A stretch of 64,000 nt of DNA from contig CAKOSH010000002.1 in assembly GCA_934102215.1 (NCBI GenBank), positions 62,001 to 126,000 of the forward strand, given 5' to 3'. Below are positions 24,576 to 33,915 of this stretch, piece after piece (within the stretch, counting starts at the first letter, position 1; each line of letters starts with the position of its first letter). Both the position numbers and the translations under genes were made by a program. Source of the stretch: an uncultured Bacilli bacterium. Its GTDB lineage: Bacteria > Bacillota_I > Bacilli_A > RF39 > UBA660. The notes below the pieces were generated by a model that made no database searches, had not been told where the DNA came from, and worked only from the letters and a program-made list of their open reading frames with translations.

Positions 24576-25518
24576 AAAGACTATACTTACTTTAATATTT
24601 TGTTTAGTTTTAGTAGGTATTGGAACATTTATAAATAAATTAGTATTTGATACAGGTGAAAAAGAAGTAGATAGAGGTAAAAAGTATAATGAACTTGTTA
24701 GTCGTGGTTATACATTAGTTGATTTAAATAAAAAAGTTGACTTTATAAATGGATATAAAGTGTATACTAAAAATGATAAAGACTATTTAGAGAGTAATGA
24801 TAAAATATCTATTATTGCAAAAGATAATAGTACATATTTTAAATATTTAGATAATGAATATCAAATAAATGTACTTAATATTATAGATTATTATATGTAT
24901 ATAAATGATAATACTATATATGTTTACTTACTTGATAAGGATAATAAATTATATTATTCACATTATGAATTTTCTGTAAGTGAGGATATAATAAATGTCA
25001 TAAATAAAGTAAATAATTTATTTAAAGAAATTAAGAGTGATAAAGAAATAATTAGTTTTAAGAGAATTGTTACAATACATAAATTATTAGATAGTAGAAA
25101 TTATGAATATTTAGTAGGTGTATCTAAAGATTCTAAAGAGTATATTATTGAAAATGGTAATGTTTTAAGAGAAATTAATAATAAAGAATATTTTAATATA
25201 AGTTATTATTATAATGATGAAACATATATTTTAACTGATAATAGAGAACTAATGATATCAAATGTAGATTCATTATTTAATGTTAAATATATATTAAGTG
25301 AATATTTTGTATCTAATGATAATTATTTATATAAAGTAAGTAATAAAAATATAACTCGTGAATATGATAATAAAATTAAATATATGTTTTATTATAAATA
25401 TGATAATATATTTAAACTTGCTTTTATATTTGATAATGATGATTCTAAACAAATAGATTTAATTATTAAAGATTATGGTTATGAAATACAAGGAATTAAT
25501 ATTAAAAGTAAAAAATAG
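24565..25518 (+). CDS. Membrane-anchored extracellular protein of unknown function
   Basis: 317 residues from the ATG after GTGAGG. There is one N-terminal membrane helix (about 5-24). The rest is rich in Tyr, Asn, Asp and Lys, with many short predicted strands (YIVNGYKVY-like patterns) and no motif I recognise. It may form a beta-propeller or beta-sandwich outside the cell. It is cotranscribed with the SAF-like protein, so the two may form one envelope complex. A terminator overlaps its end. Confidence 0.6.
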   Translation: MENKKTILTLIFCLVLVGIGTFINKLVFDTGEKEVDRGKKYNELVSRGYTLVDLNKKVDFINGYKVYTKNDKDYLESNDKISIIAKDNSTYFKYLDNEYQINVLNIIDYYMYINDNTIYVYLLDKDNKLYYSHYEFSVSEDIINVINKVNNLFKEIKSDKEIISFKRIVTIHKLLDSRNYEYLVGVSKDSKEYIIENGNVLREINNKEYFNISYYYNDETYILTDNRELMISNVDSLFNVKYILSEYFVSNDNYLYKVSNKNITREYDNKIKYMFYYKYDNIFKLAFIFDNDDSKQIDLIIKDYGYEIQGINIKSKK

Positions 25519-25541
25519 TTTACAAAATAATGTAAATTTTT
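25516..25541 (+). terminator. Terminator before rpoZ
   Basis: TTTACA / TGTAAA stem with a 6-base loop and a following TTTTT. Confidence 0.65.
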
Positions 25542-25603
25542 GTCATATTTGTTGTTTGCATTTTGTAAATTAGTTATATTATTAATGTAGGGAGATGGTA
25601 AAA

Positions 25604-25804
25604 GTGATATATCCTTCAATTGACAGACTACTTAATATTATTGATTCAAAGTATAAACTTGTTCATATTGTTGCAGATAGAGCAAAGGTTATGAAAGAGC
25701 ATAAACATTTTCAAATGCCAGAGAGTGAATATGTTTCTAAGAAAGAAATAGGTAGAGCATTAGAGGAGATTGATAAAGGATTAATTGTTGTTAAAGAAAA
25801 TTAA
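25604..25804 (+). CDS. rpoZ: RNA polymerase omega subunit
   Basis: 66 residues from GTG, eight to nine bases after AGGGAG; an ATG nine bases earlier lies too close to that site. The protein begins IYPSIDRLLNIIDSKYKLV, close to B. subtilis omega (LDPSIDSLMNKLDSKYTLV). It continues with ADRAKVM and PESEYVSKKEIGRALEEIDKGLI, the conserved omega core. It helps fold and assemble the beta' subunit. In this window it sits before an RNase J gene. Confidence 0.9.
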   Translation: MIYPSIDRLLNIIDSKYKLVHIVADRAKVMKEHKHFQMPESEYVSKKEIGRALEEIDKGLIVVKEN

Positions 25805-25900
25805 TCTTTTTGTTTGGAAAAATCTAGGACTAGTATTTTTTTTGAAAATGTGGTATATTCTTTATAGCATTTAAACTTTTATTTGAAGGGACGTGATATT

Positions 25901-27553
25901 ATGAGTAAGATTAATATAATGAGTTTAGGTGGACTTAATGAAAATGGTAAAAATTTATATTTAGTAAGTGTTAATAATAAAATACTTATATTTGATTGTG
26001 GTATGAAATATGCTCCTGAAAAGATGTATGGAGTAGATTATGTTATACCTGATTTTACATATTTAGTTGAACATAAAAAAGATATAGTAGGTGTATTTAT
26101 AAGCCATCCACATAGAGAAAATATGGGAGCACTTACTGATTTAGTAAAAGCAATACCTGATATAAATGTTTATGCTTCAGCATATACTAGTGAAATAATT
26201 AAATATGAATGCATGGAAGATAAAGTTGAAATAAAGAATCTACATGTTATTAAAGCACATAGAAAATTAGAATTTAATAAAGATTTTAGTGTATTTCCAT
26301 TTAACGTAACACATAGTAGTCCTGAAACATTGGGATATTCAGTTAATACTAAAGATGGTGCGATTATATATATGGCTGACTTTATTATAGATCCAACTAT
26401 GAATGGTAATTATGATATGGATTTAGGTAAACTTGCATATATTGGTAAACAAGGAGTACTTTGTTTAATGGCAGAAAGTGTATTTGCTGAAAAGAAAGGG
26501 CATACTTCTCCTAATCATAAACTTGAAGGATTCTTTAAAAAAGTTGTTGATAAAGCAGAAGGTAGAATTATATTTACTGTTTTACCACTTCATATATATA
26601 CTATTCAAGAAATATTTAATTCATTAAAAGGCAAAAATAGAAAAGTAGTTATTATGGGAAAAGAACTTCATAGTATAGTTTCTATATGTGTTAAAAATAA
26701 ATATTTAGATATTGAAGAAGATATGATTGGTAATTTAACTAATCTTAAAGATGATAATTCAGTAATATTAATAAGTAATGATAGAGAGACTCCATATTCT
26801 AATATAAATAGAATAATAAATGGTCATGATAAATTTATTAGTTTACTTGAAACTGATACAATTTGTTTTGCTGAACCAAGTTATGATGCATATGAAAAAT
26901 TACTTGTTAAAATAATGAATGAACTTGCAATAAAAGGTGTAAATATAGTACCTATTCCTAAAGAAAAGAGTGTACGTCATCATGCGTCTAGTGAAGACTT
27001 AATGATGCTTATAAAACTATTTAACCCTAAATATTATATGCCTATAAAAGGTGAATATAGATATCAAGTAGAAAATGGTAATTTAGCATATAAAGTAGGT
27101 ATACCTAAAGAAAATATATTACTTAAAGAAAATGGTGATATAGTTACTTTTGAAGATGGAAAACTTGTTGATAATTTCGATAAAATATTTGTAGATGATA
27201 TATTAATAGATGGTAATTTTGCTGAAGATGTAGGTGAACTTGTACTTAAAGATAGAGAACTTTTAAGTAATAATGGACTTGTTGTTATATCAAGTACACT
27301 TAGTAAAAAAGATAAAAGTATTGTTATTGAACCAGAAGTTATGACAAGAGGATTTATATATGCCAAAGACAATATGGATATAATTAGTGAAATTAAAAGA
27401 ATAGCTTTAGAAGTTATTAAAGATAATACTTTTTCAAATAAATATGCTGATTATGTTAAGATAAGAAATGATTTAAGAGAAAAAGTTGGTGATTATTTAT
27501 ATAAAGAGACTCAATGTAAACCAGTTATATTAACTGTTATACAAGAGTTGTAG
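25901..27553 (+). CDS. rnjB: Ribonuclease J family protein with degenerate metal site (J2-like)
   Basis: 550 residues, the usual RNase J length, with a metallo-beta-lactamase domain, a beta-CASP domain and a C-terminal domain. ATG 25901 after AAGGGACG is chosen over an upstream TTG. The fold is complete (NIMSLGGLNENGKNLYLV; NVTHSSPETLGYSV; PIKGEYRYQ). However, the metal motif HxHxDH reads H69-P-H71-R-E73-N74, the SDST-type motif reads MAESV, and PIHGEYR reads PIKGEYR. This resembles RnjB (RNase J2), which has weak activity and acts with RnjA. It may therefore be a structural or regulatory partner rather than the main nuclease. Confidence 0.85.
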   Translation: MSKINIMSLGGLNENGKNLYLVSVNNKILIFDCGMKYAPEKMYGVDYVIPDFTYLVEHKKDIVGVFISHPHRENMGALTDLVKAIPDINVYASAYTSEIIKYECMEDKVEIKNLHVIKAHRKLEFNKDFSVFPFNVTHSSPETLGYSVNTKDGAIIYMADFIIDPTMNGNYDMDLGKLAYIGKQGVLCLMAESVFAEKKGHTSPNHKLEGFFKKVVDKAEGRIIFTVLPLHIYTIQEIFNSLKGKNRKVVIMGKELHSIVSICVKNKYLDIEEDMIGNLTNLKDDNSVILISNDRETPYSNINRIINGHDKFISLLETDTICFAEPSYDAYEKLLVKIMNELAIKGVNIVPIPKEKSVRHHASSEDLMMLIKLFNPKYYMPIKGEYRYQVENGNLAYKVGIPKENILLKENGDIVTFEDGKLVDNFDKIFVDDILIDGNFAEDVGELVLKDRELLSNNGLVVISSTLSKKDKSIVIEPEVMTRGFIYAKDNMDIISEIKRIALEVIKDNTFSNKYADYVKIRNDLREKVGDYLYKETQCKPVILTVIQEL

Positions 27554-27562
27554 GAGGAAGTT

Positions 27563-28687
27563 ATGATTTATTTAGATTACAGTGCGACTACACCTGTTGA
27601 TGAAAGAGTACTTGATTCTTATTGTAAGGTTACAAGAGAGTTTATAGGAAATGCTAATTCTATTCATACTCTTGGTGTTAAGTCAAAAGAATTATTATTA
27701 CAGGCTACTAATCAAATCGCAGAAATACTTAATTGTCATCCTAAAGAATTAATATTTACTAGTGGTGCTAGTGAAAGTAATACAACTGCTATAAAAGGAG
27801 TGGCATTTAGATATGCTAGAAGAGGTAAACATATAATAACTTCTAAACTTGAACATAAAAGTGTTTTAGAAGTTATGGGATATTTAAGTAATATTGGTTA
27901 TGAAATAGATTTTGTTAATATACTTCCTAATGGACAAATAGATTTAAAACATTTAGGAGAATTAATAAGAGATGATACTATACTTGTAAGTATATGTGCA
28001 GTTAATAGTGAAACAGGATTTAGACAACCACTTAAAACTATAAGACAAACTATTAATAAAAAGAATCCTAATGTTATATTCCATAGTGATTTAACACAAG
28101 CACTTGGTAAGACTAAGTTTTATTTAAGTGACCTTGATTTAGCTAGTTTTTCTAGTCATAAGATTTATTCACCAAAAGGAATTGGAATTTTATATAAAAA
28201 AAGAGATTTACAAATAGATACATTAATATATGGTACTACTGAAAATTGTCCATTTAGGGGTGGAACTCCAGCATTACCACTTATTGTTTCATTTGCTAAA
28301 GGTATGAGACTTGCTAATGATAAATTAGATTCTAATATAAAAAAATGTGAGAAATTAAAAAGTGAATTATTAAAAGGACTTTCTAAATATCCTATACAAA
28401 TAAATTCTAATGATTTATGTGTTCCTCAAATAGTTAACTTTAGTTTACTTAAGATAAAGTCTGAAACATTTGTTCATGCTCTTGAAAGATATGATGTGTA
28501 TGTAAGTACAACAACAGCATGTTCTAGTTTAGAAGAAAGTACTGTACTTAAAGCCATTGCTAATGGAGATAAGAGTGTATCAACTACATCTATTAGAGTT
28601 AGTTTAAGTCATTTAACTACTATGACAGAAATACATGAATTTTTAGAAATATTTGATAAAGTATGGAATGAGTTGTTGTTAAAATGA
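27563..28687 (+). CDS. nifZ: Cysteine desulfurase (NifS/IscS-like)
   Basis: 374 residues of a class V PLP enzyme. The PLP lysine is Lys200 in SSHKIYSPKGIG. The N-terminus YLDYSATTPVDERV and the active-site loop with Cys (TTTACSSLEES, about 319) are clear. It moves sulfur from cysteine to a protein persulfide. It overlaps thiI by four bases, as B. subtilis nifZ-thiI, so the sulfur most likely goes to ThiI for 4-thiouridine in tRNA. AGGAGG precedes the start. Confidence 0.9.
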   Translation: MIYLDYSATTPVDERVLDSYCKVTREFIGNANSIHTLGVKSKELLLQATNQIAEILNCHPKELIFTSGASESNTTAIKGVAFRYARRGKHIITSKLEHKSVLEVMGYLSNIGYEIDFVNILPNGQIDLKHLGELIRDDTILVSICAVNSETGFRQPLKTIRQTINKKNPNVIFHSDLTQALGKTKFYLSDLDLASFSSHKIYSPKGIGILYKKRDLQIDTLIYGTTENCPFRGGTPALPLIVSFAKGMRLANDKLDSNIKKCEKLKSELLKGLSKYPIQINSNDLCVPQIVNFSLLKIKSETFVHALERYDVYVSTTTACSSLEESTVLKAIANGDKSVSTTSIRVSLSHLTTMTEIHEFLEIFDKVWNELLLK

Positions 28688-29859
28688 AAAAAGTAATATT
28701 AATTAAATATGGTGAACTTACTACTAAAAAAGATAATAGAAAATTCTTTATTAAAACATTAAAGAATAATATTTTTGATAAATTAAGTGATTATGATATT
28801 GTTGTTACTGATGACTATTATCGTATGTTTATAGAAGTAAATGAAGATGATATTGATTCTATTATCGATAAGCTTAAATGTATATTTGGTATACATGAAA
28901 TAGCTGTTTGTTATAAAGATGAAAATGTAAATGAGGAAGAAATCAAGAAAATATCTTTAATGGTTATGAAGGAAGAAGACTTTTGTACGTTTAAAGTGGA
29001 AACTAAAAGAAGTGATAAAAGTTTTCCTATTAAGTCAATGGATATGAATAATATTATAGGTTCACTTATTCTTAAGAATATTGAATGTAAAGTAGATGTT
29101 CATAATCCTGAAATTATTCTTAATATTGAAATAAGACGTGAAGGTTTTTATGTTTATACAAAAAGTATTAAGTGTTTAGGTGGATATCCTGTAGGTACTT
29201 TAGGTCGCGGGCTTTTAATGCTTAGTGGTGGAATAGATTCTCCAGTTGCTGGATATATGACTATTAAAAGAGGAGTAGAATTATATTATTTATATTTTGA
29301 AAGTAGACCACACACAAGTATAGAAGCTAGAAATAAAGTAAGAGATCTTGCAAGAAAACTAGAAAAATATAATACTAATGGTAAACTTATGGTAATAAAT
29401 TTTACTAAAATACAAGAAACTATATATAAAAATTTAGATACAACATACTTAATTACAATAATGAGAAGAATGATGTATAGAATAGCAGAAAGAGTTGCTA
29501 AAAAGAATAAATGTTTAGCAATAGTAAATGGAGAAAGTGTAGGGCAAGTAGCAAGTCAAACATTATCAAGTATGATTGCTGTTAATGATGTTACAAACTA
29601 TCCAATATTAAGACCACTTTGTTCATTTGATAAACTTGATATAATAGAAATATCAAAGAAAATTGATACATATGATATATCAATACTTCCATATGAAGAC
29701 TGTTGTACAGTTTTTGTACCAAGACATCCTGTTATTAATCCTAATTTAAAACATATTTATAGTGAAGAAGCAAAGATTGATTTTGATACTTTAATAAATG
29801 AAGCAGTTAATACTATTGAGGTAGTTGATTTAAAAGAAATTAAAAGTGATTTGTTATAA
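28684..29859 (+). CDS. thiI: tRNA 4-thiouridine synthase ThiI
   Basis: 391 residues. The N-terminal ferredoxin-like and THUMP domains (1-170) bind tRNA. The PP-loop LSGGIDSPVAGYM starts at about Ser181 and activates U8 of tRNA with ATP. There is no C-terminal rhodanese domain, as in Bacillus ThiI, so sulfur must come directly from the desulfurase encoded upstream (ATGA overlap). A terminator includes its stop region. Confidence 0.95.
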   Translation: MKKVILIKYGELTTKKDNRKFFIKTLKNNIFDKLSDYDIVVTDDYYRMFIEVNEDDIDSIIDKLKCIFGIHEIAVCYKDENVNEEEIKKISLMVMKEEDFCTFKVETKRSDKSFPIKSMDMNNIIGSLILKNIECKVDVHNPEIILNIEIRREGFYVYTKSIKCLGGYPVGTLGRGLLMLSGGIDSPVAGYMTIKRGVELYYLYFESRPHTSIEARNKVRDLARKLEKYNTNGKLMVINFTKIQETIYKNLDTTYLITIMRRMMYRIAERVAKKNKCLAIVNGESVGQVASQTLSSMIAVNDVTNYPILRPLCSFDKLDIIEISKKIDTYDISILPYEDCCTVFVPRHPVINPNLKHIYSEEAKIDFDTLINEAVNTIEVVDLKEIKSDLL

Positions 29860-29868
29860 TCACTTTTT
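29845..29868 (+). terminator. Terminator after thiI
   Basis: AGTGAT / ATCACT stem with an 8-base loop spanning the stop codon, then TTTT. Confidence 0.72.
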
Positions 29869-29916
29869 AAGTATAAATTTAACATTAATATACATAATAT
29901 TTAATGGTGAATAGAT

Positions 29917-30072
29917 ATGCTTATGAATAATAAATTTAGTAAAAGAAATAGTTTACTTTATAAAATGAAATGTATTAATACAAGAAATATGGAATATCAA
30001 GAATGTGATAATTTTGAATATGGTAGAATAGAAAAGTACAATGATAAATGTTGTACTCGTAAATGTAAATAG
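29917..30072 (+). CDS. Small basic protein with Cys-rich C-terminus, unknown
   Basis: 51 residues, too short for most gene callers. The ATG has GGTGA seven bases upstream and the frame is closed by a strong terminator that starts at the stop codon. The sequence is basic and Asn-rich, with four Cys, ending KCCTRKCK. No homologue is recognised. The neat framing by a ribosome-binding site and a terminator supports a real gene. Confidence 0.5.
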   Translation: MLMNNKFSKRNSLLYKMKCINTRNMEYQECDNFEYGRIEKYNDKCCTRKCK

Positions 30073-30090
30073 TCAAATGACTATTTTTTT
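30067..30090 (+). terminator. Terminator after the small Cys-tailed gene
   Basis: Perfect 8-bp stem AAATAGTC / GACTATTT with an AAAT loop, then a T-run. Confidence 0.85.
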
Positions 30091-30282
30091 CTGCATTAAA
30101 AATGAGATTGATTTTGGTATAGATATCTTTATTATAAATACTACCATAAACACCTACAATGATCATTCTATATCATATTTGATACGTCAATTATTAGTCA
30201 TATATATTATTTATGTAAAAATCACAAAAAAGTAGTGTTTTATTATTTTATCGCTTATATAAATACTAGGAGATAATATAAT

Positions 30283-30936
30283 ATGGAGTATGATTTAAAT
30301 TTTCTTAAAAATGATAATGTAATAAATATAACTAAAATTAAGAACTTTGTTATAGATGAATTAATTACCATTATTAATTATGATAATGTAATTATGAATT
30401 ATTTGGTAAAAGAAGATAATGATGCAACGGTAAAATATGAAGATATTACAGAAAAATGGTTGGGTTTAAAACTAAGTAATTTTCCTATGATAAAAAAATA
30501 CGAAATGAATGACTATTTCAATTATAAAAATAAAAAATATAAATATGATGGACACTTTATTAAATATAGTTTTGATGAAGGAGAAGAAGAATTTGCAAAA
30601 TGGTTGTCAAAATTGACTGATAAGCAAATAACTTTAATGCCTAAAATAAATTATCCTTTAAGTGTGAGAGTGCCAGATTATAGAATAGGTAATAAATATT
30701 ATGATTTAAAAACAATTTATGGTAATGATAAGCAAATAATTTATCATAAAATTCGAGGAAATAGTAACCAATCAAAAAGATTTATTTTTGATATTTCTGA
30801 AAAAAGTTTATTGACATTAGAGGAATTATTACAACAATTAAATAAAATATTTAGTAGTTTTAATACTGATGTAAACTGGGTAGAAATGATAGGTATAAGA
30901 TATAATGATAAGTTTATGATGTTTAAAAGAAAATAA
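30283..30936 (+). CDS. CdiA C-terminal-like nuclease domain protein
   Basis: 217 residues. The C-terminal half follows the pattern of the CdiA-C tRNA-nuclease/phage-associated nuclease family: EEFAKWLSKL, a middle VRVPDYRIGNKYYDLKTIYG carrying a PD...D.K-like site, then a Gln/Ser segment (GNSNQSKRFIFDIS) and LEELLQQLNKIFSS. The N-terminus (1-85) is not recognised. It lacks a signal peptide and stands alone, with no immunity gene visible. It may be a phage-defence or mobile-element remnant, or a stand-alone toxin. GGAGATAAT precedes the start. Confidence 0.6.
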   Translation: MEYDLNFLKNDNVINITKIKNFVIDELITIINYDNVIMNYLVKEDNDATVKYEDITEKWLGLKLSNFPMIKKYEMNDYFNYKNKKYKYDGHFIKYSFDEGEEEFAKWLSKLTDKQITLMPKINYPLSVRVPDYRIGNKYYDLKTIYGNDKQIIYHKIRGNSNQSKRFIFDISEKSLLTLEELLQQLNKIFSSFNTDVNWVEMIGIRYNDKFMMFKRK

Positions 30937-30937
30937 A

Positions 30938-30980
30938 AAATTGGCTAACCCCCGCGGAATTTCGCAAGGATTGCCAATTT
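30938..30980 (+). terminator. Stem-loop after the CdiA-C-like gene
   Basis: AAATTGGC / GCCAATTT form an 8-bp stem enclosing a GC-rich inner element (CCCCGCGGAATTTCGCAAGG) that can pair GCG/CGC. A T-poor tail follows, so termination is uncertain. The GC content is striking for this genome and may be of foreign origin. Confidence 0.55.
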
Positions 30981-31081
30981 CTTATGCTTAAATTCTAACA
31001 TTATATTCTATGTTTTGTCAATGAAAACATTAAACATTTTGAAATATTTATTGTATCAATTTTTCTTTTATGATATTTTTC

Positions 31082-31110
31082 TTTAACTTTTAACTTTTAT
31101 TTGTTATAAT
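31082..31110 (+). promoter_or_regulatory. ackA: SigA-type promoter of ackA
   Basis: TTTAAC and TATAAT (31105-31110) with 17 bases between, 28 bases before the ackA start. Confidence 0.6.
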
Positions 31111-31137
31111 ATTTACGAAAAGAAGGGAAAAGTAATT

Positions 31138-32331
31138 ATGAAAATATTATGTGTAAATGCTGGTAGTTCTTCTTTAAAATTTCAATTAGTTGAAATGCCA
31201 GAGGAAAAATTAATAATAAGTGGTTATATTGAAAAGATTGGACTAAAAGATAGTTTTTGGACAACTAAAGTAAATGGTGAAAAAATTAAAGGTGAAAGAT
31301 ACTTAAAGAATCATAAAGAGGCTGCTGAAGTTTTAATAGAAGAATTATTAAAACATAAAGCTGTAGAATCTTTAGATGAAATTAAAGGTGTAGGACATAG
31401 AGTTTTACATGGTGGTGAAAAATATAGTGATTCAGTTATTATTACTGATGAAGTAATTCAAGATATTAAGGATTTAACTAAATTAGGTCCACTTCATCAT
31501 CCAGGAAACTTAGCTGGAATTGAAGCAATGCAAAAAGCATTACCAGGTGTACCAATGGTTGCTGTATATGATACTGCATTCCATCAAACAATGCCTAAAG
31601 TAAACTATATGTATCCAGTACCAATGGAATGGTATACAAAATATGGTGTTCGTAAATATGGATTTCATGGAACAAGTCATAAATATATAACATTAAAAAT
31701 GAAAGAAAAATTAGGTAAAGATGATGTTAATCTAATTATTTGTCATATTGGTAGTGGTGCTTCAATTAGTGCGATTAAAGATGGAAAATGCTATGATACA
31801 AGTATGGGAATTACTCCACTTGATGGACTTATGATGGGAACAAGAAGTGGTGCAATAGATCCATCTATCTTAGAATATGTAAGTAAAGAGTCAGGAGAAA
31901 GTCTTGAAGATTTAACAAATGATTTAAATAAGAAGAGTGGACTTCTTGGAATTTCAGGATACTCTGATAGCCGTGATGTTGAAGCTGCAAGAGATGCAGG
32001 AGATAAAAATGCTACTTTAGCATTAGATATGTATAATGATAGAATAGCTAAATACATTGCTGAATACTATATTAAACTAGATGGTAAAGTTGATGCTTTA
32101 GTATTTACAGCTGGTGTAGGTGAAAATGGTATTGAAGCAAGAAAAGAGATTCTTAGAAGACTTAATGCTTTAGGAATTAAAGTTGATGAAGAAAAGAATA
32201 GCAAAATTGCTAGTTATAAGAATGAAAACGAAGGAATTATTTCAAGTGATGAATCAAGTGTTCCAGTATATGTTCTTCCAACTAATGAAGAAATTATGAT
32301 TATTAAAGATACTTATAATTTAGTAAAATAG
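31138..32331 (+). CDS. ackA: Acetate kinase
   Basis: 397 residues, the standard length. It is an ASKHA-fold enzyme: N-terminal VNAGSSSLKFQL phosphate-binding motif, RVLHGGEKY, the YDTAFHQTMP segment, YGFHGTSHKY, and CHIGSGASI. It converts acetyl phosphate and ADP to acetate and ATP, the main energy step of mixed-acid fermentation. AGAAGGGAAAAG precedes the start. nrnA follows after 14 bases, probably in the same transcript. Codon use is biased, fitting high expression. Confidence 0.97.
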   Translation: MKILCVNAGSSSLKFQLVEMPEEKLIISGYIEKIGLKDSFWTTKVNGEKIKGERYLKNHKEAAEVLIEELLKHKAVESLDEIKGVGHRVLHGGEKYSDSVIITDEVIQDIKDLTKLGPLHHPGNLAGIEAMQKALPGVPMVAVYDTAFHQTMPKVNYMYPVPMEWYTKYGVRKYGFHGTSHKYITLKMKEKLGKDDVNLIICHIGSGASISAIKDGKCYDTSMGITPLDGLMMGTRSGAIDPSILEYVSKESGESLEDLTNDLNKKSGLLGISGYSDSRDVEAARDAGDKNATLALDMYNDRIAKYIAEYYIKLDGKVDALVFTAGVGENGIEARKEILRRLNALGIKVDEEKNSKIASYKNENEGIISSDESSVPVYVLPTNEEIMIIKDTYNLVK

Positions 32332-32345
32332 AAAAGAGATATTTA

Positions 32346-33305
32346 ATGAGTGATATATATAAATCAATATATAGTGAGGTAAAAAAATATAAAAGGATCT
32401 ATATTGCAAGACATATAGGTCCTGATCCAGATGCTTTTGGAAGTCAAATGGCATTAAAAGAATCAATAAAAATTACATTTCCATCAAAAGAAGTTTATGC
32501 AGTTGGAACAACAGTATCAAGATTTAAATATTTTGGTAAAGTTGATAAAGTAACTGATTATGATTATGATAATGCACTACTAATAGTTGTAGATACTCCT
32601 GATAATAGAAGAGTAGATATAGATAATTTCTTATCATTTAAAAATATTGTTAAGATAGACCATCATCCAAAAGTAGACACATTTGGTAAAGTTGAACTTA
32701 TTGATGACACAGCTAGTTCTGCTAGTGAACTTGTTCTTGAGTTAATAAATAATACAAAATTAAAAATGAATGAAAGTATTGCTAATAATCTATTTATTGG
32801 AATAGTAAGTGATACTAATAGATTTTTGTTTAGTACGAGTGATAAAACATTTAAACTTATAAGTGAACTTGTTCATAAAAATAAACTTGATATAGAAAAA
32901 TTATATAGACAAGTTTACAGTAAACCTTTAAGTGAAGTAAGACTCATGGGATATATAGCATCATCATTAAAAGTAGATAAATATGGATTTGCTTATATTG
33001 AAATAGAAGAAGATGTTATTAATTCATTTGGTGCTGATATAAGTTCTGCATCAAATATGATTAATGACTTCAATAATATAAATGAAGTATTAGTATGGGT
33101 ATTTGTATCTCATGATACTAAAAATAATATGTATAGAGTTAATATAAGAAGTAGAGGGCCAATTATAAATGAGATTGCTAGTAAATATAGTGGTGGAGGC
33201 CATAAATATGCTAGTGGTGTTCGTACTGAATCTCATGAAGTAATTGAAAACTTATTAAATGATTTAAAAAATCTATGTAAAGAATATAGTGAAAAGGAGA
33301 AATAG
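32346..33305 (+). CDS. nrnA: DHH/DHHA1 phosphoesterase NrnA-like (oligoribonuclease/pAp phosphatase)
   Basis: 319 residues. The DHH domain shows GPDPDAFGSQ (usually HxxPDgDAxGS), VVDTPD and KIDHHPKVD, all metal ligands. The C-terminal DHHA1 domain has SGGGHKYASG, which binds substrate. Enzymes of this family degrade 2-5-mers of RNA and dephosphorylate pAp, recycling the last fragments of mRNA decay. AAAGAGATATTTA precedes the start. It lies between ackA and engB with minimal gaps. Confidence 0.9.
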   Translation: MSDIYKSIYSEVKKYKRIYIARHIGPDPDAFGSQMALKESIKITFPSKEVYAVGTTVSRFKYFGKVDKVTDYDYDNALLIVVDTPDNRRVDIDNFLSFKNIVKIDHHPKVDTFGKVELIDDTASSASELVLELINNTKLKMNESIANNLFIGIVSDTNRFLFSTSDKTFKLISELVHKNKLDIEKLYRQVYSKPLSEVRLMGYIASSLKVDKYGFAYIEIEEDVINSFGADISSASNMINDFNNINEVLVWVFVSHDTKNNMYRVNIRSRGPIINEIASKYSGGGHKYASGVRTESHEVIENLLNDLKNLCKEYSEKEK

Positions 33306-33306
33306 T

Positions 33307-33915
33307 ATGGAAGTATTAAATGTTGAAGAGCCTGTTATTGCTGTTAGAGTTTCACAATATCCAGAAGATAAAAAGAATGAATTTTTATGTTTAGGAAGAA
33401 GTAATGTAGGAAAAAGTAGTTTCATAAATACTATTGTTAATAGAAAAAATATAGCAAGAACTAGTTCTAAGCCTGGTAAAACTACAACATTAAATTTTTA
33501 TCAAGTAAATAAAGAATTTTATATTGTTGATGTTCCAGGATATGGTTATGCTGCTACTAATAAAAAACAAATAGAAAAATTTGGTATAATGATAGAAGAA
33601 TATTTAAAAACAAGGCAATACTTAAAGCATGTATTTCTTCTAGTTGATTATAGACATAAACCTACAGAAGATGATGTTCTTATGTATAAATTCTTAAAGT
33701 ATTATAATTTGCCTGTTACGATAGTGGCTACTAAATATGACAAAGTTAATAGGTCACTTAGAGAAAAGCAAGATGAAGTTATTAAAAAGACATTAAGTCC
33801 TGCTTTAGGTGATGAAATAATTAACTTTTCAAGTGTTACTAAAGTTGGTAAAGAAAGAATTTATGAGATAATTGAAAGTTATTTCGAAAATGATAAAAAA
33901 GATATTGAAAAATAA
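33307..33915 (+). CDS. engB: Ribosome biogenesis GTPase YsxC/EngB
   Basis: 202 residues from the ATG after AAGGAG, one base after the nrnA stop; an ATG 18 bases upstream has no spaced ribosome-binding site. TrmE-Era-like GTPase with G1 GRSNVGKSSF, G2 region ARTSSKPGKTTTLNF, G3 DVPGYGYA, G4 TKYDK and G5 FSSVT. It assists 50S subunit assembly. A strong terminator overlaps the stop. Confidence 0.95.
   Translation: MEVLNVEEPVIAVRVSQYPEDKKNEFLCLGRSNVGKSSFINTIVNRKNIARTSSKPGKTTTLNFYQVNKEFYIVDVPGYGYAATNKKQIEKFGIMIEEYLKTRQYLKHVFLLVDYRHKPTEDDVLMYKFLKYYNLPVTIVATKYDKVNRSLREKQDEVIKKTLSPALGDEIINFSSVTKVGKERIYEIIESYFENDKKDIEK

Noticed and set aside
30041..30235. A 64-codon open frame after the small Cys-tailed gene
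   Set aside because: It begins inside that gene, crosses its terminator and has no ribosome-binding site.
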